A DNA stretch of 64,000 nt from Corallium rubrum (Eukaryota; Cnidaria; Anthozoa; Scleralcyonacea; Coralliidae): the NCBI GenBank assembly GCA_964035015.1, contig OZ035999.1:6086176-6150175 (forward strand), written 5' to 3'. Positions 12,000 to 36,442 of this stretch are shown in pieces. The notes beneath the pieces were generated by a model. The model saw only the letters and a program-made list of their open reading frames with translations, had not been told where the DNA came from and searched no databases. A program made the position numbers and the translations under genes. Position 1 is the stretch's first letter. Every line of letters starts with the position of its first letter.

Positions 12000-13300
12000 C
12001 AAGATTATTTTTCCCACGCTGTTGTCGAGATATAGATGATTAAAACATGATTTAGATGCATGTAAATCATGAAGCTGGCATTTAAAAAATATTTCCTATA
12101 GTTTTGGCATCAGGGCAACGCTAACAATGTGGCTTTGAGGTCTCGTACGAAAAATTAATGCAATTATTGTCACAGCATACACATCCGTCAACATTGTCTT
12201 ATTACAAGTGATTTTCAAGACTCTCTATATATATATATAGTTGCGGCTGTATATCCTCTTAAATATCACTTTGTCCTTGACTACTAAAGACAACAGAGAT
12301 GTATCCTTCCGGATAATAAATATATGATATACAAATATCCCAGAGAAAAGGAAAAACACACATTTTTTAATATCGGCAAAAACGCAGGTGGTTATTCATT
12401 TTTAGAATGACGCGACATGGCTGTTGTCGTTTAAGTCTTTTTTATACTTTTCGTCTTTGAAAAAATCGTCAGTCTAAAAAAAACATTTTTATGAACATTG
12501 AACGTGGTCTTACATGATGTCGTTTAGTGTCTACACATGACAGTAAACGACATCATCGATCGATACATTGTTGTATAGAAGGCGTTAAAAGCCGTACGAG
12601 TTTAAATTGAACAAGACGGCGAACTTACACAATAAAGAGATTTAATGTTTTGTTAGTACAAGTTGTCGTTGGATGTTAAAACTCAGGAAGTTCTGAGCTC
12701 CAGACGGGACTCGAACCCGTTTAGAGCTGGGATTTAACTGCACGAGTATAAAATACAGTTAAAGCCTTTTTGCAACCATTCTCGTAAGAGACCAGATCTC
12801 GTAAATCAATCGCCACGAATATATAACAGACCAACTGTCACAATCATCTTTGAGATTTACAAATTGGACTCTTCGTTTGTTTGTTTTTTAAGCTCTCTCG
12901 TAAACGTTTTGCTACGTACGACCACTTTTCCACATCGCTAAGGTGGTCACTTCGCGACTGCTCATGTAACTGTGTATTAATATCTAAGGGCTGCCTGTGC
13001 AAGAACTGACAAATCTAAGATTATTTTTCCCACGCTGTTGTCGAGATATAGATGATTAAAACATGATTTAGACGCATGTAAATCATGAAGCTGGCATTTA
13101 GAAAATATTTCCTATAGTTTTGGCATCAGGGCAACGCTAACAATGTGGCTTTGAGGTCTCGTACGAAATGCAATTACTGTCACAGCATACACATCCGTCA
13201 CTTTTCCACATCGCTAAGGTGGTCACTTGGCGAGTGCTCATGCAACTGTATTAATATCTAAGGGCAGCCTGTGCAGCAGGAACTGACAAATCTAAGCTGA
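12000..13300. repeat. Locally duplicated segments
   Basis: About 185-195 bases at 12000-12195 recur at 13019-13203, starting at AGATTATTTTTCCCACGC. About 95 bases at 12927-13023 recur at 13200-13300, starting CTTTTCCACATCGCTAAGG. Copies are nearly identical, so the duplication looks fairly recent. A weak Pol III B-box-like sequence (GGACTCGAACCC) is near 12709. Confidence 0.75.
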
Positions 13301-14279
13301 CAGTGCTTTTACGTACAAAAAAGAGGATCTGTTTTACAATACATTACCTGAGATTGTGGTGAGCGAGGCTTGTGCTTTGCCACTGTTTTGGATGACGAAT
13401 TTGAAAAAATTGACGATTCCATCTTATTAGCATTCATATATAAATTAACGGTCGAAAAGCGGGCTCGTCTTTGATCACTACACGAAGAGTTCTTACAACT
13501 TCAAGCTCTTTATACCATAACGACTTCTGTACACAGTACGCTCGTTTATACTGTCAGTGCTAGTGGTTTGTCCTCTTTAGCGGTTATCACGTTGTTATCT
13601 TTCTTGGGCGAATCTTACTAAAGTTAAAGGTCCACATAGATTATACATCTGCGTGTATATACGAATTGTATATCACTGACCTGATTGGTTAGGTGGGATA
13701 GCTGCATGTAGATTCATTTCAATAACGCTCCATTTCTATAATTGGCGTGGGTTTGTTCCAAGCTATATAATTGCCCCAGCAGTGTGGCTATATATGATAG
13801 CATCTGCCGAAAATCGACATGTTTTGATCTCTCGCTTTCACAACGTGAGAAAAGATTGAATTCTGATCTTTTCAAAGCTCTCGCGTTTAAATTTTGTTCT
13901 TTACTTTTCTTTTCTTTTTCTAACACAAAAGTTATAAATTGTGAATTATCGGTATCAATCAAATTTCTATATATGCACATGATTCAGTAAACTAATGACG
14001 CATTTTGCAGCCTATATACTTGAATGACGTGTACGATTTTTGACATTTATATATAAGATAGGTGTTTTATAAGCCGTAAACAACATACGAAGAATTGTAA
14101 ACATCAAAATGATAAAAAACTTATTACTGCAAGGGCGGCTATACTTGTTATGATGTGATAAGAATCGTAGCTACTACGAGATCGTCAGAGATTATTGATG
14201 TTTGTAATTTTATTTTTATGTATACTGAAAGATATATGTTATATGGAAGCTCATGCACGCGGATAACAACTGCCTCTTA
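13301..14279. other. Gene-free AT-rich stretch
   Basis: No exon, RNA gene or clear repeat was recognised. Short open frames on both strands near 13714-13990 look like chance. Confidence 0.4.
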
Positions 14280-14725
14280 TCGCTGGGGACCATAGTTAAG
14301 TATTTGGATGGGTGACCGCCTTGGGAGTAACCTTAATTCAGCATGATTATCAAGCTTAAAGGTGCTGTTACACGATGCGATTTTTCTTGCAACTTGCAAC
14401 AAATCACTGAATGTTGTAAGTTGCATAAAAAATCGCACCGTGTAAACACCCCGTATAACACCCCGTATATAACACCCCGTATATAACACCCCGTATATAA
14501 CACCCCGTATATAACACCCCGTATATAACACCCCGTAGCAGCTTGCGATTTTGTCATTTTTGCCGTGTTGCAAGTTGCAAGAAAAGTTGGATGGGTTCTA
14601 CTTTTTGCTGCAACTTACAACAAAAATCACAAGTTGCTGAACGTGTAACACCCTTCTTGCAACTTGCGATTTTTTTTTCCATATGTAAATTTGTTGCAAG
14701 AAAAATCGCATCGTGTAACAGCACC
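14280..14725. mobile_element. 5S-like fragment followed by a foldback element
   Basis: 14305-14325 resembles a 5S rRNA internal segment (TTTGGATGGGTGACCGCC), a SINE remnant. 14360-14725 is an inverted-repeat element with ends GGTGCTGTTACACGATGCG, flanked by TTAA on both sides. Its interior includes tandem copies of CCGTATATAACACC (about 14449-14540). Confidence 0.7.
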
Positions 14726-14954
14726 TTAACTCTTTCCTGTCTGAATCGGTCTTTAGTATTTTATTCTGGCTAACGCCAGACGATTTTATTCACCTCTGGG
14801 GAAGCCCCCGGACACGAATGAGTTATAAACTACCTCTCTAAGACTCGTGTGTAAATTATAGTCAGTAAAGTTGTTGCACTTGTTGTGCATGGTCTTTCCC
14901 GCGGAGAGCTATTGACTACTGCATGAAGATCTGCAGGAGGGTTAAGTGTTTGCT

Positions 14955-15800
14955 ATATGAACGGCGCTGGCGCATAAGAGGCTGGCCTTTCTAAGAAAGG
15001 CTGTACGTCTTTGATGCATGTAAACGGTGCTCAAAGAGGCTGGCCTTTCTAAGAAGATTTGGCGTCTTTGGTGCATGTTAACGGTGCCCAATGGGGCTGT
15101 TACTTCTAGGAAGGCTGGTAAACGGTGCACTCAAAGAGGGCTGTCCCTTCTAGGAAGGCTGGTAAACGGTGCACTCAAAGAGGGCTGTCCCTTCTAGGAA
15201 GGCTGGTAAACGGTGCACTCAAGAGGGCTGTCCCTTCTAGGAAGGCTGGTAAACTGTGCTCAAGAGGGCTGTCCCTTCTAAGAAGGCTGGTAAACGGTGC
15301 ACTCAAGAGGGCTGTCCCTTCTAGGAAGGCTGGTAAACTGTGCACTCAAGAGGGCTGTCCCTTCTAGGAAGGCTGGTAAACGGTGCACTCAAGAGGGCTG
15401 TCCCTTCTAGGAAGGCTGGTAAACTGTGCACTCAAGAGGGCTGTCCCTTCTAGGAAGGCTGGTAAACTGTGCACTCAAGAGGGCTGTCCCTTCTAGGAAG
15501 GCTTGGTAAACTGTGCACTCAAGAGGGCTGTCCCTTCTAAGAAGGCTGGTAAACGGTGCTCAAGAGGGCTGTCCCTTCTAAGAAGGCTGGTGAACGGTGC
15601 ACTCAAGAGGGTTGTCCCTTCTAGGAAGGCTGGTAAACGGTGCTCAAGAGGGTTGTCCCTTCTAAGAAGGCTGGTAAACTGTGCTCATGAAGAGAGCTAT
15701 CTCTTCTAGGAAAGCTGGACGTTTTTCATGTCACTCAAGAGGGTTCGCCCTTCTAAAAAGCTGGACGAGGGCTGTCTTTTTTAGGAAGGCTGGTCGTAAG
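14955..15800. repeat. 43-bp minisatellite
   Basis: About 14 or more tandem copies of a unit containing CTGGTAAACGGTGCACTCAA and GAGGGCTGTCCCTTCTAGG. Variants differ by GCACTC against GCTC and by CGGTG against CTGTG. Copies are degenerate at both ends. No spacers of varying sequence are present, so it is not a CRISPR array. Confidence 0.95.
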
Positions 15801-16537
15801 CGGTGCTCATGCACATATTCATGCAAGAGGGTTGGACTATACCTATGAAGGCGGCAGTCTCCGTATAAAAACCCCTTTAGATTTTTGTCGTACAGTGCAT
15901 GGCTACCGGGAAGGCCTTCGATATGATATGCCTTCGACTCGTCTACGTTTACGTTTACGAAACTTGTATTTGCGAAAGTCGAAAGATATGTAATCAGCTG
16001 ACAGCTGTTAACGCCATTCTGCAAACATGAAAATCATTTACTTAAACAGATATGCATGATCATGCAGTCGTTATTTCTGTCTGGCCCAGAGCCTCAGACG
16101 AATATAAAACGCCATTTCTATATTATGGAACGTTTAATATTTTTTTTTTCTTTTAATATATTATTCAAATTTTAGCTGTTTATATAGTTATATGAAATTC
16201 AGTCTAAGCATGAGTGAAACGGCTATTTTCTTTTGCACAGAAAATACGTTTTTAGTTGGAAGATTTATTCAGTCAATCGCGATTAAAATTTTTATGCTTT
16301 GGCTAAAGAAAGAAGTTTAAAAAGTTAAAAGTTGAGTCCTATATTTGTTATTAGAATCGTTTGCGAATTAGCACTTGTCTGGTAGATTAATATCTTGGTA
16401 ATTAAAATGCAATAGTCTGGAGATTTTGCAATTTGCATGTTAATATTTTAAAGCCTTTTTTTTTGCGATTTTTTGTGGGTTTTTTTAGTAAGCTCGAATC
16501 TCGTTAAACGAAGTATAAATACTGCGGTAATGTTTTT
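15801..16537. other. Gene-free stretch
   Basis: AT-rich with homopolymer runs. No gene, RNA or clear repeat was seen. Confidence 0.4.
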
Positions 16538-17535
16538 ACACTTTGAAGCCTGACGACGAATCTTTAATGTTTATTCTGGCTAACACCAGACGATTGTATT
16601 AATTCAGCACGGGGAGAGGTCCAGGCCTCAAAGTGTTAAAACCTATCTCTTTAACACTTTGAAGCCTGAGGACGGGAGTAGCTAATGGTCGTGGGTAAAA
16701 TGTCGTGGGTCGTGGGTAAAAAGTCGTGGGTCGTGGGTAAAAAGTCGTGGGTCGTGATTTTTTCCAAACACACACGGCGTTTCCGCGGACTTATTTAAAT
16801 GCAATTACTAATATTTCGAAAACTATAGCTTAAAACAACACAAAATTTACCGAGAATGGTCGGAAACGCCGTGTGCGTTTACAATATATTGCTCTGCGTG
16901 ACGTTCAGTCATACGCTATACAATAATTTTCACGCGCATTTGTTTGCATGGGCAGAATTAAGTAGTCAGAATATTTTTCTTCGTAAAGCTTGTGAAGTTC
17001 TAAGCGAAACGTTCCAAAATATCAGCTTTCGATTAAACAAGTTTCAGAGTCAATTAGCTCACTCAGGCGGTTGGTTCTATAATAGCATGGAAACGTGGGT
17101 TTCAAATTTAACTCACCCGTGACCCATCGATATCTCCGTTAATGCGCATGCAGTAGCGATTGTGATTCACCTTTAAATTATTTAGTATAATCGTATTCCT
17201 TTTAATATTGATGTTGATAATACTTCTGATTGTAATAGTTAATGTTTTCGATTACTCTTGACGATGCAATCACCTTCGCCAAGTTTTTGCAAAATCCACT
17301 TCCCCCGACCCGAATAGCTAGCTATTCAATTTATTCAACTTCAATAATACAATTATTTCATTCTATAATTTATTCACACTTTTGGGGGAAAATCACGACC
17401 CACGACTTTTTACCCACGACCCACGACCATTAGCTACTCCCCCTGACGACGAGTCTTTAAGGTTTATTCTGGCTAACGCCAGACGATTTTATTCAGCACA
17501 TGCAGGGAGAAGTCCAGGCATCAAAGTGTTAAATA
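16538..17535. mobile_element. Short TTAACACTTTG repeats, one split by a larger element
   Basis: A repeat of about 100 bases with ends TTAACACTTTGAAGCCTG is present at 16538-16640. A second copy is interrupted by an inverted-repeat element at 16675-17441, whose ends carry GGAGTAGCTAATGGTCGTGG and repeated GTCGTGGGTAAAAA. The flanking decamers CCTGAGGACG and CCTGACGACG (16665-16674, 17442-17451) look like a target duplication with one mismatch. Relatives of the short repeat occur near 14750, 18600, 26080, 27255 and 53165. Confidence 0.7.
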
Positions 17536-17822
17536 TTTGATTTCTTGAGAAACCCAAACACGCTTTTTGAGGTTTATATATACAGACTCTCTCGATTGAT
17601 TTCGGCTTTAAATTAATACAAAACTCACGACTTATTGATTTATGTTCTTTATAACTGGAGTATAATGTTCAAGAAATGTTAACGTGAAAGTCGTGAATTA
17701 TGTTCCCTCTTATTCTACAGAACATTATCGTGTCTTTCTCAAAACATACCCCGAAGGTCCACAGTAACTTTGATAATTCATTCTAATTTTAGCTTTTAAA
17801 ATATATCAGACGGATATTAACC

Positions 17823-18580
17823 GGGGTGGCGTGTGCTGTTTATTGCGCGCTGCCTCTCACCAAAAAGCTCTCACCAACAAGTTAAGCCCGGTTAGACGGG
17901 GTTACTAGGGACTAAGAAAACACAGCGACTACGACTACGGCAACGTGTTTACACAATAGAATTTTATGTCATGTACAAAGAACTTTTGCAAATGGCGGCC
18001 CCAAGAGTAATCTTTACGCCGTCGTGACTCCATTGACAACGTAGGAAAAGCATTTTTACGTTGTAAAGACAACGCGAAACCTGAGTCACTACAGAAGCCT
18101 TGGAAAAGCTTAGCATTACTCTCGCGACTACCATAGATTGAACAAGTGTTTTTCCTCAAGAATTTAAGAACAAAACGAGTCCGTGCGTTTATGTATCTTA
18201 AAATTTGAATGTGTAAATACACCACCATTTAATACCACTGTTAAACTTTCTACCGTAGCCGTAGTCCGTTGTCTGAATCTTAAAGTCCCTAGTATACTTG
18301 GATGGGTGACCGCTTAGGAATGAGCCCGTTGTCGAGCTTGGAACTTATGTGAGTAGAGTTGTAGTTGAACTCTTCTGTGCTTCGAGGGGTTTTCGCCGGG
18401 GTCTCCGGTTTTCCTCCCTCCATAAAATCCACACCTAACATCTTAGCTGTGATCCGTCGTCTGAACTATGTTGCATATGGCGGCTGCCTGAAGCGCCTTT
18501 GATATGCCTCGACACGGCCACGTTGATCTGCGTCCTTCGCAATTCAGCCACTGACTTGCTGCAAGTAAGGATGTTTAGCC
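17823..18580 (+). mobile_element. 5S-rRNA-derived SINE split by a TA-flanked element
   Basis: The head resembles 5S rRNA (AAGTTAAGCCCGG, then TTGGATGGGTGACCGC), followed by a tail with GTTTTCGCCGGGGTCTCCGG. The head is interrupted at 17905-18292 by an element with ends CTAGGGACTAAG and AAAGTCCCTAG, flanked by TA. Other SINE copies are at 22736-23245, about 47760-48105 (minus) and 60893-61110. Confidence 0.8.
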
Positions 18581-18984
18581 CCACGGCTTCCCATGCACTG
18601 ACGAGTAAAATCGTCTGGCGTTAGCCAAAATTCTAAAAGAGAATTCAGGGTTGCGAGGGTAAAAATCTGCCAAGCAGCATCAGACTGCATGCATTGTCTG
18701 CATGGATCACATCGACTTTAAATTGTTTGAACGTTAATTTACATGCAGGGAAGAGTTAAGTGGCTGTATATATAGTGGCGTCGTTGTGGCGGTATCGTTG
18801 TCCATTTGTACAAATTATTAAATTCGTCTAAATTTAATTCATTGCAAGAACGAATTAATATCTTGATTTATTGCCGAAGTTGTTAAATTCGTCTAAATTA
18901 TATATGGACAGTCTGCTTGTGGACTTTTTCGAAAAAGCAGGTCTTTATAGATGCTTTATTTAGACCTTATAGATAGATTAAGTC

Positions 18985-19165
18985 TATAAAAGTAGTGTGC
19001 TGCGTAGGCTGTGTTGAAACAACAAGCGAAATATAGTAAAGTTTGCATGATATACTGCCGAAATTAGACCCTTCATCAGAGAGAAACGTTTCTCTTCGCT
19101 CGAAACGTTCGACTCCTATACGTTCTCTGTTTCGGCAGTATATCGAACCTTTCTATATTTCGATT
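18985..19165. mobile_element. Dispersed ACTGCCGAAA foldback family copy
   Basis: Contains GATATACTGCCGAAA and TTTCGGCAGTATATC in inverted orientation around a CTTCGCTCGAAACG core. Other copies: 4292-4418, 29495-29640, 39085-39185, 39885-40076 (best foldback) and 59370-59485. Full copies end near CACTATTTGGATG. Confidence 0.7.
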
Positions 19166-19212
19166 AAGTCTATAGTTGCAGCTGTTTTTTTGTCGCATTT
19201 ACAAATGCTAAT

Positions 19213-19760
<548 letters not shown>

Positions 19761-20120
19761 ATAATTTCTATATTCATATTGCTTAAACTAGTGATTAAAC
19801 ACTACGAGGTTTCCAATACAAAAAACTCCAAGTCTATATCGTGAGAATTTCGAATACTTTTTATCTTTGAGTATACCTTTAACTTTCACTACCGTAACCT
19901 TCTAATGATGTTTGAATTTCATATTCTCAATTTTTAACGTAATATTACAAGAACACACTCGTCCAACCTAATCTAAATTTTAAGTCGATTTTCTGCATAA
20001 TTTCTTCTAAAATGTCCAAAAACAACACAGGGGTATAATATATATTAATATTTAGATTTTATTAGTTTGATAACTTCCATAAGGGCCTGTTCACATGAGG
20101 CGTGTTATCTCTAGGGGGTA

Positions 20121-20589
20121 CAGGGACCGCGGAACAGTTTTTGTACTGGGGCTGTTCACAAAAGGGACTCTTCTAGGGGGGTCTGGGGGCATGCTCCCCC
20201 GGAAATGTTTGAAATCTAGAGTCTTGGAAATGCCATTTCCTGCATTTTGGGGGAAGAGTTTACAGAATTCTGAAGGTCAGAAAACTCTCAAAAGACAACA
20301 CTTTCTTTGTTTCCATTAATAGATTAAGATTTATATATAAGAGCAAACCAGAACAAACGCCCAACACAACATATTGTCAACAGTAACAGTACTCATTTCT
20401 GGTATGCTCCCTTGCTTTGTATTGTTGATATAATGTTCAAGTGCAGACCGCTACGTGTGCTAGAGTGACTGATTGAACAATTTTTCTGTCTATTTCAATA
20501 AAATACTTTTTGGATGCACAATATTAATTTACTTAGAAAAATTATTGAGGGGGCTAAAGCCCCCCAGCCCCCCTGCTCCGCGGTCCCTG
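20121..20589. mobile_element. Non-autonomous hAT-like element
   Basis: Ends CAGGGACCGCGGAACAG and CTGCTCCGCGGTCCCTG. The flanks share GGGTA. The interior TCTGGGGGCATGCTCCCCCG resembles the hAT-like element at 6142-6852. It sits inside another inverted repeat (TTCACATGAG near 20092 and 20670). No transposase frame. Confidence 0.65.
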
Positions 20590-21120
20590 GGGTAGGGTTA
20601 TCCCTTTATCCTTCGAGAGACCTCGGTGTTAGTTCATTTCCATGCATGTTAAGAAAGTAAACCGTTCACATGAGACCGAGATAACTCGGGGGATAGCGAT
20701 AACTCGGTCTGAGCGATAGGGTAACCCTATAGGGCCAGAGTTAACCTTATATACCTCCGTATTTAAAGATGCTGATTAATCATTCATTTCTTTTTAATTT
20801 TCGTCATGAATTATTAATGAATTTGATAATATTCTATAATCGGATGCTGCACATATTTCATTATCCAGCTGTGTATTTTCAGTTGTTGACTGTTTGACAA
20901 ACAATTTGACGTTCAAAAAGAATACTTTGAAGTGTCGTCAAAGACGAAGCGTCGGGTCTTCACTTATTCTCTTCGTTGCCATGACTAAAATGAGTGCATA
21001 ACCGGCAATTGGTGTTTCGTATATTGGATTTGGAAGTGGTCTGGTCAGCGAAACCACATCATGAATCGCAAACCAGTTATGTATACATATTGTCTTTGAA
21101 TATAATAAGACGTTTACTGT

Positions 21121-22046
21121 TAAGCCCTGTTTACACGGCAAAAATTAAGCGGGATCTGAGCCACATTTGATTAAAATGTCCGTATAAACAGATCGGTGTA
21201 AATTAATCGCGATTCACCACCTCAAGGAGGTGGATTAAACTGAGCACGATCAGTTAATCGCGCTCAACTTGGCCGTGTAAACGCAACGGGATCGAAAAGC
21301 GCTTGCTATTAATACGGTGTTACTAATACGATAAAATGCATTTCTTTTGCCCTGCTGTAGAAGCTTCCATTTCGCTATTCTTTGTTCCTTTGTTTGTTTG
21401 TTTGTTTGTTTGTTTGTTTGTTTGTTTGTTTGTTTGTTTGTTTGTTTGTTTGTTTGTTTGTTTGTTTGTTTGTTTGTTTGTTTGTTTGTTTGTTTGTTTG
21501 TTTGTTTGTTTGTTTGTTTGTTTGTTTGTTTGTTTGTTTGTTTGTTTGTTTGTTTGTTTGTTTGTTTGTTTGTTTGTTTGTTTGTTTGTTTGTTTGTTTG
21601 TTTGTTTGTTTGTTTGTTTGTTTGTTTGTTTGTTTGTTTGTTTGTTTGTTTGTTTGTTTGTTTGTTTGTTTCTTTGTTTCTTTTAGCTATTACTCTTTCT
21701 CGTGTACCGATGTCTTCCGTTGTTCTTTGACGCACGCTACCCATACGAAGCTTCCAAAACCAAAAATATAGCTCGTCCGCCAAGTTGAATAATGGTGTAC
21801 GTGTTTTAGTAAGGGATTGTTAAATGACCGTGTAAACGCACCAAGGTGGAGCACTTTAAGCACGCTTAGCGTGCTTAAATTTTGGCCGTGTAAACACGGC
21901 TTTAGTGCGCCACCTTTCACCTTTGAGAACCTCGGACGAATTCGAGACCGGTCTCGAATTCGTGCTATTTCGCCGTGTAAACAGGCGGAATCGCACTAAT
22001 TCGACACCGGTTCCGTCCAGTACCGTGTAAATGGGGTCTGAGTTAT
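21121..22046. mobile_element. GTGTAAACGG-type foldbacks enclosing a TTTG array
   Basis: AAGCCCTGTTTACACGGC (21122) and GCCGTGTAAACACGGCTTTA (21884) bracket the region, with more CCGTGTAAAC motifs at about 21267, 21828, 21972 and 22022. A (TTTG)n array of about 280 bases (21388-21670) lies inside. Its long open frames on both strands are artefacts of the repeat. Confidence 0.65.
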
Positions 22047-22188
22047 GCCGACTGCATGCTTGCCCGTGCAAGTCTTGGAACTCATGTGAATATAAAGTTG
22101 TTGAGTTCTCCAGTCCCTCCTCCCCTCTCGCAAGACTAACTAATTTAATTGATCTTATAAGATTAGTTAGATGGTTTAAGTTAGTTAA

Positions 22189-22692
22189 AGTGCTTATATC
22201 ACTTGTGGGATTTTAACGTATTTAAATAGAGCAGAAAAAATCAGTTAATAAGTTATTTTGCCGTTTTTGATTTAGTCAAATAGTTCCTGACATATTGGCT
22301 TCTGAACATGCCAATTCTCAAAAATTTCCGTCGTTCATTTTAACACCTTAGGGGCCTGGGACTCAGGAACGAGTCAATCCAAAACAACTACATTTCGGCT
22401 TATTGATTCACAAAAACACATATATTTGACTGAAAAATCGAAATGTCCAGCTCACACCCGTTTTCCAGTAAGCACGAGAGTTCCAACTAAGAAGACGGTC
22501 GGCTTAGGCTCCTGAGTCCCAGGCCCCCGTGCTTAAAAATGAACGACGGAAATTTTTGGCGAAAAGCCGAAACTGGCATGTTTAAAGGCTTATATCTCAG
22601 AAAAAGTAAATCAAAAATGGCAAAATAACTTCTTAACTAACTTTTTTTGCTCTATTAAAATACGTTAAAACCCCACAAGTGATATAAGCACT
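22189..22692. mobile_element. TTAA-flanked MITE
   Basis: Left flank TTAA (22185-22188), then AGTGCTTATATCAC. The right end is the reverse complement followed by TCAA, a probable mutated TTAA. Arms are about 150 bases. Related to 6916-7457. Confidence 0.7.
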
Positions 22693-22735
22693 TCAACTGC
22701 ATATCGAACGAGCTTTTAACAAAATCATGGGGGAG

Positions 22736-23245
22736 CACGGGTGGCGTGTGCTGTTAGGGCGTTGCCACTCACGAATAAGTTAAGCCCGGTCAGACGGGGT
22801 TAGTAGGGACTTTAAGATTCACGGCAACGGACTACGGCTACGGTAGAAAGTTTAACACTGATATTAAATGGTGATGTGTTTATACATTCAAATTTTAAGA
22901 TACATTATCGCACGGACTTGCCTTGTTCTTAAATTCCTGAAGCGATACACTTGTTCAATCTATGCTAGTCGCGAGAGTAAGGTTAAGCTTTCCCAGGCTT
23001 CTGTAGTGATTCAGGTTCCACGTTGTCTTTACAACGTAAAAATGCTTTTTATACGTTGTCAACAGAGTCACGACGGCATGAAAATTACTCTGGGGACCGT
23101 CATTTGCAAAAGTTCTTTGTATATGACATAAAATTCTATTGTTGAAACACGTTGCCGTAGTCGTAGTCGTTGTGTTTTCTTAAAGTACCTAATACTTGGA
23201 TGGGTGACCGCTTGGGAATGACCTCGTTGTCGAGCTTGGAACTTG
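22736..23245 (+). mobile_element. Second 5S SINE split by the same TA-flanked element
   Basis: The 5S-like head (GTTAAGCCCGGTCAGACGGG) is broken at 22803-23192 by an element homologous to 17905-18292 but in reverse orientation. The SINE resumes with TACTTGGATGGGTGACCGC. The tail is truncated near 23245. Confidence 0.8.
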
Positions 23246-23251
23246 TTAAGA

Positions 23252-23270
23252 CGGCGGCCATCTTGAAACC
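23252..23270. promoter_or_regulatory. Possible YY1-type motif upstream of Kelch gene 1
   Basis: GGCGGCCATCTTG is the reverse complement of the YY1 consensus CAAGATGGCGGC with one change. It lies about 460 bases before the first ATG of the BTB gene. Since 23690-23707 looks like a splice acceptor (TTCTAG), a non-coding first exon near here is possible. This is inference only. Confidence 0.3.
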
Positions 23271-23725
23271 TACTTCTCGTGTATACTTTTTAGTCATGAC
23301 CGTTCGACGTGCGCCAGCTTTTGAACAAAGCAAGCTCCTTAGGAAAAACTTGTCAATGTATTTCGTAACAGGATCAACAAATAAAAACTGTCAATTAAGG
23401 AAAAAGTTGTTAAAGAAAACTTAGGTCTGGAGTTTGAGGATTTAATATGCCGTATCTTTCGCCAATAAGCTTCTTTTAATTAAACGATTCGCCGCAATAC
23501 GAAATTTCAAGGTGTCTAGCTTTTTGACATGCTGGAAGCCTTTAGAATTGAGATATCACGCAGAATGAGATAAGAGCTCGTCACAAGTGCAACCTGCATT
23601 TGTTTGCACAATTTAATATGTTTAATCTGCTTCGAGAAATCTTTGGCCATTGTGATGGAAATGCAGCTTCTCTAATAACTCAGTCTCTTCATTTTAACAT
23701 GTTCTAGATCAAGACCAAGGGTGTC

Positions 23726-35149
<11,424 letters not shown>

Positions 35150-36442
35150 GATGCTAGGAAGACAGTCATTTTTGTAGCGCTATGTTAGCAGCGCGGATAT
35201 TTCTGTCATAGCTGATCTACCTGACTATGGGGCTTTCCATTTACACGGTTAGTCCGGTCAGTCCGGTTAAATGGAACACGATTCGTTTGAGGCCTGGGAT
35301 GGTCTGACTGGAAAATTTGGTCCTAATCAAAAGCATTAGTCCATTCTGGCCGGACTGACCGGTCTAACCTTGTCAATTGGAAAGCAAGGGCGCGTGATAC
35401 GACCATGGATTGTAAAAGGACTGGATAGGAAACTAATAGTCATGTGGGGTGTTTTGAGCCTTTTGATTGGTTAAATCACATTTACTGAGTTTGCAAAATG
35501 GTTGAAACCTTAGTTGCAAATTGTGATGTCACGAATGGCGTGAGTATGCTTGTTTTACTGAGGTTTTTAATGAAATTTTCTTCAAATTCTTCATGTTCTC
35601 ACATTCTGACGACTATGTTGACGTTTCAAATGATTTTATCGCCTTACAAACCGGCCTAAGCCACAATCGAGTGATCGAGGTAAATGTTGTTGATCTTTGT
35701 TTTGATGTTTTCTGTGCTGTTTCAAAGAAACTGGCGTCCCAAAATAGTACTTTGTTTTGCTCGGAATTTGGGATGCATATTTTAACTAGTAAACCTTGAT
35801 ATTTTCTTTTAAAATGAGTAACAATAGACGGGCATTTTATCGTATTGTGGCTTTGTCGTATTTACAGGCAGTTCTATTTTCATTTTAAGTTGTATTAATC
35901 CTAAAATTTGAATATACAAGGGTTTTTTAAGCTTGTCAATTCCAACCAGGTTGTTATGCTCACGCCATCAAGTTTCCTATCCAGTTTTTTTACCATCCAT
36001 GATACGACCAGTAAACTCGCTGTCAGAGCCACAAGGCCTGTAGACGCATGTACGCTGTGCGTACCTTTGTTTATCCACGTCATGACTTTTATTCCAGCTT
36101 AATTTTTAGTGTGATGTTTTCCATGCTGGAAACACGGGGCTTATAGTATGGCCATTGTGGCATTTAAAACGTGAGCCGAAGGCAGCCATCTTGAATGTAG
36201 CCGGTAAGAGTGAACCCTCGAGCGATTACTTGTTCTTACGTCATTCTTAAATCCCAAGTTTTGGGGAAATAATTTATGTCACCTTAAAAAGTAATGACGT
36301 AGTTTTGTGGTCACAAAACCCACTTTCAGATGTTTAACGCGACAAATACAAGGTAAATTGAGAGACAGAGTCAGTAGTTGGTTTGTAATATGTGTATACC
36401 TTTGTTATTTTGGCGGATTTGATCTCGTTGCATGATAATAAT
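35150..36442. mobile_element. Intergenic inverted-repeat elements between the Kelch genes
   Basis: 35228-35386 is an uninterrupted relative of the element at 5774-6889 (CTTTCCATTTACACGG and TCAATTGGAAAGC). About 35399-36020 is bracketed by CTGGATAGGAAACT and AGTTTCCTATCCAG. No gene is supported. A short frame at 35593-35799 has no clear homology. Confidence 0.6.

Noticed and set aside
12690-12760. Possible tRNA gene (minus strand, GGGTTCGAGTCCCG)
   Set aside because: A T-arm and B box are visible, but no acceptor stem, D arm or A box could be placed. At most a tRNA-derived fragment.
14955-15800. Regular 43-bp repeats resembling a CRISPR array
   Set aside because: No unique spacers between repeats; the genome is an intron-bearing eukaryote. 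It is a minisatellite.
16856-17122. 88-codon frame
   Set aside because: Lies inside the inverted-repeat element 16675-17441, has no recognisable domain and no splice context.
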